The notes beneath the pieces were generated by a model, which saw nothing but the letters and a program-made list of their open reading frames with translations, had not been told where the DNA came from and ran no database searches. DNA of 64,000 bases. It comes from Roseovarius mucosus. GTDB lineage: Bacteria; Pseudomonadota; Alphaproteobacteria; Rhodobacterales; Rhodobacteraceae. Shown one piece after another: positions 60,921 to 64,000 of the stretch. The translations under genes and the position numbers were made by a program. Within the stretch, counting starts at the first letter, position 1, and the number at the start of each line of letters is the position of its first letter. The stretch lies in the NCBI RefSeq assembly GCF_002080415.1, contig NZ_CP020474.1:434001-498000 (forward strand), given 5' to 3'.

Positions 60921-62282
60921 ATGACGAAGCGTAAGACCGGCGGCCACCCGGATTTGAACGTGGTCAACCCCAATGCGGCTGCGATCGACATTGGCTCGAC
61001 CATGCATATGGCTGCTGTGAACCCTGACACCGCCGCTATGCCGGTGCGAGCTTTCGGGACGTTCACTCAAGACCTGCACGATCTAGCCGACTGGCTCCAG
61101 TCGTGCGGTGTCACCAGCGTGGCCATGGAGTCGACCGGCGTTTACTGGATACCGGCCTTCGAGATCCTGGAGGCGCATGGGTTCGAGGTTATCCTTGTGA
61201 ATGCCCGCTACGCCAAGAATGTGCCAGGCCGCAAAACCGATGTCAGCGATGCGGGGTGGCTGCGTCAGTTACATTCTTATGGGTTGCTCCGCGGCAGTTT
61301 CCGCCCTGAGGCGGAGATAGCCACCCTGCGCGCCTACATGCGCCAGCGCGAACGGCTCACCGAATATGCCGCCGCTCACATCCAACACATGCAGAAGGCG
61401 CTGATGGAGATGAACCTGCAACTCCATCATGTCGTCTCCGACATCACCGGCGCAACGGGCATGCGGATTATCCGCGCCATTGTCGATGGCGAGCGCGATC
61501 CTGAAGTTCTCGCCGCATTCCGGGATATCCGCTGCCATTCATCGCTGGACACGATCAAAGGCGCGCTGGTCGGCAACGACCGCGAGGAACATGTCTTTGC
61601 CCTGACACAGTCGCTGGAACTTTACGATTTCTATCAAGAGCAGATCGAGGCGTGCGACCGCAGGCTGGAGGCCGCGGTTGGGGCGCTGACGGCCCGTGCA
61701 GACGGAGAACTGGCCCCACTGCCCAAGGCGCGGATCAAGGGGAGGCAGCACAATGCGCCGTCCTTCGATGTGCGGGCTGCGCTCTACGGGGTGTTAGGCA
61801 CAGACCTGACTCAGATCCATGGCCTTGGGCCATCGCTGGCGCTGAAGCTGGTGGCCGAATGCGGCACGGACCTGCGCGCCTGGAAGAGTGCCAAGCACTT
61901 CACGTCTTGGCTCTGCCTCGCCCCGGACAACAAGATCTCTGGTGGCAAGCTGCTGTCCTCGCGGACACGCCGGTCCTCCAGCCGCGCTGCGGCCTTGCTC
62001 AGATTGGCCGCGACGACAATCGGCCGGAGCGACACGGCCTTGGGTGCGTTCTATCGGCGGCTGTCCTCGCGCATCGGCAAGCAGAAGGCTGTTACGGCGA
62101 CAGCGCGAAAGATCGCGGTGCTGTTTTACAATGCCGTGCGGCATGGCATGTCATATAAAGATCAGGGCGCGGCGGCTTATGAAGAGCGGCATCGGAAACG
62201 TCTGCTGTCAAACCTTCAACGGCGCGCCAAGACCCTCGGGTTTGTATTGGCGCCTATTCACGAGACCGCGGCTGTTTCTTAG
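60903..62282 (+). CDS. IS110-family transposase (DEDD recombinase)
   Basis: A 459-residue recombinase; ATG 60921 (MTKRKTGG) after GGAGG is the likely start, with the frame open to 60903. The RuvC-like DEDD domain has Asp in AIDIGSTMHM, Glu in AMESTGVYWIP and the two Asp in KTDVSDAGW. The C-terminal Transposase_20 domain with its Gly-rich loop IHGLGPSLALKLVAECG and a Ser-rich SSRTRRSSSRAAALLRLAA segment near the catalytic Ser follows. Its stop lies 1-2 bp from the element end. Confidence 0.92.
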   Translation: MNGGDAMTKRKTGGHPDLNVVNPNAAAIDIGSTMHMAAVNPDTAAMPVRAFGTFTQDLHDLADWLQSCGVTSVAMESTGVYWIPAFEILEAHGFEVILVNARYAKNVPGRKTDVSDAGWLRQLHSYGLLRGSFRPEAEIATLRAYMRQRERLTEYAAAHIQHMQKALMEMNLQLHHVVSDITGATGMRIIRAIVDGERDPEVLAAFRDIRCHSSLDTIKGALVGNDREEHVFALTQSLELYDFYQEQIEACDRRLEAAVGALTARADGELAPLPKARIKGRQHNAPSFDVRAALYGVLGTDLTQIHGLGPSLALKLVAECGTDLRAWKSAKHFTSWLCLAPDNKISGGKLLSSRTRRSSSRAAALLRLAATTIGRSDTALGAFYRRLSSRIGKQKAVTATARKIAVLFYNAVRHGMSYKDQGAAAYEERHRKRLLSNLQRRAKTLGFVLAPIHETAAVS

Positions 62283-62315
62283 GAAGGCCGCCACATACTT
62301 CGCGCGAGAGTCCCG

Positions 62316-63194
62316 TTGAAGTATGGTTTCATCCGGGCTCATCGATCCGAGTTTTCGGTTCGGTCAATGTGCCGTGTGCTTATGGTCCACGTCAGCGGAT
62401 TTTATGCATGGCTTAAAGAACCGTTAAGCCAGCGTGCGCAGGACGATGAACGGCAGACAGAGTTGATCCGACAGGCTTGGTGCGAGAGCGGCAAGATCTA
62501 TGGCTACCGCAAGCTGGCCGATGATCTGCGCGATCTCGGCGAGCAGGTTTCTGAGAACAGGGTCGCCCGGCTGGCCAGCCTTGCGGGCATCTTGGCCCAG
62601 ATTGGCTACAAGCGCCGCCCGGGACGATATGGCGGGAAGCCTGCTGTCGTCGCGTTCAACACTCTGGATCGGCAGTTCGAAGTAGATGCGCCCGACAAGG
62701 TCTGGGTCACGGACATCACCTACATCAAGACCCACGAGGGCTGGCTGTATCTGTCTGTCGTTATCGACCTCTTCTCACGGCGTGTGGTAGGCTGGTCCGC
62801 GCAACCCCGCATGACGACCGACCTGGCGCTGCAGGCCTTGCTTGCAGCGGTCTGGCGACGCAAACCCAAGACGAAGGTGATGATTCATTCAGATCAGGGG
62901 TCGCAGTTCACCAGCCGTGAGTGGCAAGTATTTCTCAGCCAGCACAACCTGCAAGCCAGTATGAGCCGGCGTGGGAATTGCCACGATAACGCTGTCGCCG
63001 AAAGCTTCTTCCAACTCTTGAAGCGGGAACGGATCCGTCGCCGCACCTACCCGACACGCGAAGCTGCAAGGCAGGACGTTTTCGACTACATTGAGATGTT
63101 CTACAACCCAAAGCGCAAGCACACGAACAACGGCATGCTGTCACCCGTTGACTTCGAAACCAGACAGCAGAAACTAAACGAAGCAGGTGTCTAG
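62316..63194 (+). CDS. IS3-family transposase OrfB (integrase core)
   Basis: A 292-residue protein. The DDE triad is Asp in KVWVTDITYIK, Asp in IHSDQGSQF and Glu in NAVAESFFQLLKRE, all in the rve domain, with the HTH_21-like part (KIYGYRKLADDLRDLG) before it. The first codon used is a TTG at 62316; in the intact element it would be made as an OrfAB fusion by -1 frameshifting, now impossible. Its 3' end overlaps the right inverted repeat. Confidence 0.9.
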   Translation: MKYGFIRAHRSEFSVRSMCRVLMVHVSGFYAWLKEPLSQRAQDDERQTELIRQAWCESGKIYGYRKLADDLRDLGEQVSENRVARLASLAGILAQIGYKRRPGRYGGKPAVVAFNTLDRQFEVDAPDKVWVTDITYIKTHEGWLYLSVVIDLFSRRVVGWSAQPRMTTDLALQALLAAVWRRKPKTKVMIHSDQGSQFTSREWQVFLSQHNLQASMSRRGNCHDNAVAESFFQLLKRERIRRRTYPTREAARQDVFDYIEMFYNPKRKHTNNGMLSPVDFETRQQKLNEAGV

Positions 63195-63212
63195 GAAACT
63201 AGGGGCACCTCA
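63189..63212 (-). repeat. IS3 right inverted repeat
   Basis: 24-bp terminal repeat matching the left end; it includes the OrfB stop codon. Confidence 0.85.
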
Positions 63213-63213
63213 T

Positions 63214-63427
63214 TCCTCGCCTGGGCCCGATCGGCAATGAGCGGCGCGAACTTCACCACCCAGCGGTTCAGCGTGGCGTGGTCAACCGTAACGCCGCGCT
63301 CCGCCAGGATCTCCTTGAGGTCTCGGTAGGACACTGCGTAGTGGACATAGAAAAACACCGCATGCAGGATCGCCGACTTAGGATAATGTACGCCTAGGAA
63401 TCGATCGGGCCACAAGCTCCCTTCCAA
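63214..63427 (-). pseudogene. Truncated IS6-family transposase, N-terminal fragment
   Basis: 71 residues of an IS6-type transposase (VHYPKSAILHAVFFYVHYAV, ILAERGVTVDHATLNRWVVK, PLIADRAQARN) end at the IS3 right end; the catalytic domain is gone and is not found on the other side of the IS3 element. It is a different lineage from the decayed copy at 47924. Confidence 0.85.
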
Positions 63428-63473
63428 CCATCTGACAACGCTGACAGATCAACCATCGTCATGGAACCGGTAA

Positions 63474-63488
63474 GTTTGCGACAGAACT
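63474..63488 (-). repeat. IS6-type terminal inverted repeat
   Basis: On the minus strand the end reads GTTCTGTCGCAAAC, the usual IS6-family terminus, upstream of the transposase fragment. Only this end is present. Confidence 0.75.
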
Positions 63489-63490
63489 CT

Positions 63491-64000
63491 TCAAAGGAAC
63501 TGGAAATCTTCTACGGCAAGTTGCGCCGCCGTGATGCCTTCAACCAAAATTGTGTTGCCATTCACCGTCATTTGCGCCCCGCCCTCGACATCGACGATGT
63601 TCATCGCCGCGACGAACCCCGCCAGACCATTGCCGCCATTGGTGATATTGGTCTCGCCGGTATCCGGGTCCACGCGGCGGATGAAGAAACTGTCCAACCC
63701 ATCTTCGAAATCGGTGACGACATCCGCCTCGCCGTCGAAGAAGGACGAAAAGACGAATTGATCGGCGCCGGTTCCGCCGGTGATCGTGTCATTTCCAGCG
63801 CCCGCATTGATCGTGTCATTGCCTGCGCCGCCGTCGACCACATCGTTACGGCCGCCACCAGCGAGGAAGTCGTTGCCGTCACCGCCCGAGATGCTGTCGT
63901 CTCCTTCACCGCCGCCAACGCTATCATTGCCTGCACCGGCATCAATCGTATCGCGCCCGGTGCCGCCGCCGATATCATCCGCGCCGCCATTGCCAAAGAT
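63491..64000 (-). CDS. RTX protein, C-terminal part (gene continues past the window)
   Basis: A frame open from base 64000 to the stop at 63491-63493, 169 residues in the window. RTX nonapeptides (GGGTGRDTIDAGAGNDSVGG) are followed by the secretion tail GADQFVFSSFFDGEADVVTD. The tail is almost identical to the C-terminus of the 1736-residue protein at 31070, which suggests a shared secretion module or a duplication. The stop codon is 3 bp from the IS6 terminal repeat. Confidence 0.88.
   Translation of the reverse strand: MFGNGGADDIGGGTGRDTIDAGAGNDSVGGGEGDDSISGGDGNDFLAGGGRNDVVDGGAGNDTINAGAGNDTITGGTGADQFVFSSFFDGEADVVTDFEDGLDSFFIRRVDPDTGETNITNGGNGLAGFVAAMNIVDVEGGAQMTVNGNTILVEGITAAQLAVEDFQFL

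Larger units (their letters stand above)
60695..62283 (+). mobile_element. IS110-family element inserted inside IS3 OrfA
   Basis: The borders are set by rejoining the broken OrfA frame: left target ends ATATTAAAAAA and right target starts AAGGCCGCCAC. Two bases (AA) are ambiguous. No inverted repeats or target duplication are seen, as usual for IS110. Confidence 0.8.
60385..63212 (+). mobile_element. IS3-family insertion sequence, interrupted by an IS110-family element
   Basis: Left inverted repeat TGAGGTGCCCCTAGATTTGT (60385 onward, 24 bp) matches the right one (63189-63212, reverse complement) at 21 of 24 positions by eye. It encodes OrfA and OrfB of the IS3 type. The flanking triplets (AAC on the left, TTC on the right) do not repeat, so no target duplication is visible and one side has been rearranged. 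Confidence 0.85.

Overview
The window looks like chromosomal DNA, or DNA from a large replicon, of a marine alphaproteobacterium, most likely a member of the Rhodobacteraceae (Roseobacter group). This is an inference from the gene repertoire: a fused TAXI-type TRAP permease, a liv-type ABC operon paired with a GMC dehydrogenase, LysR regulators, several large RTX calcium-binding proteins and an EnvZ-like kinase. The GC-rich codon use is also in keeping. No 16S gene or other marker is present to fix the species.

Region by region. 1-3050 is core-like: the end of a DEAD-box RNA helicase, an EnvZ-type kinase, an MBL-fold hydrolase and tRNA-Asn with a strong hairpin behind it. 3050-7600 is an accessory cassette on the minus strand with a glycosyltransferase, two sulfotransferases and a sulfatase, suggesting a sulfated surface glycoconjugate. 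7800-13450 is an uptake and catabolism unit (DadA-like oxidase, TAXI TRAP permease and binding protein, divergent LysR). 13669-17771 carries a CHRD-RTX secreted protein with a large internal duplication and an alpha/beta-hydrolase lipoprotein. 17981-23326 carries an HTH regulator, an RND efflux pair and a small potassium channel. 23505-30911 is a LivJGFHM-GMC dehydrogenase operon with a divergent LysR gene. 31070-36280 is a 1736-residue RTX protein.

36850-43520 looks like a small mobile island. It has a soluble FtsH-like AAA+ metalloprotease translationally coupled to a PD-(D/E)XK-like protein, a 164-residue unknown, a divergent 57-residue ribbon-helix-helix protein with a long dyad between them, a tyrosine recombinase coupled to two unknown genes, and a decayed second integrase. 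This cassette is the best candidate here for an undescribed system.

44023-47265 encodes an RTX protein with a glycosidase-like N-terminus. 47924-48474 is a decayed IS6-type transposase. 48756-56224 is a stress and redox neighbourhood: two YHS-domain paralogues, a DNA-glycosylase-like protein, VOC, two GNATs, GST, a cupredoxin-like protein that has lost its copper cysteine, a P460-like cytochrome, AraC, a membrane protein and a CMD-family protein. 56560-60276 holds an RTX-Hint protein coupled to two small unknown genes.

60385-63490 is a nest of insertion sequences: an IS110-family element sits inside the A6G frameshift signal of an IS3-family element, which abuts a truncated IS6 element whose terminal repeat lies 3 bp from the stop codon of another RTX gene. 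That gene (63491 to the window end) has a C-terminus almost the same as that of the 1736-residue protein.

Coding calls rest on reading translated motifs and start signals by eye. No database search was possible, so family names are recognitions and substrates are mostly inferred.
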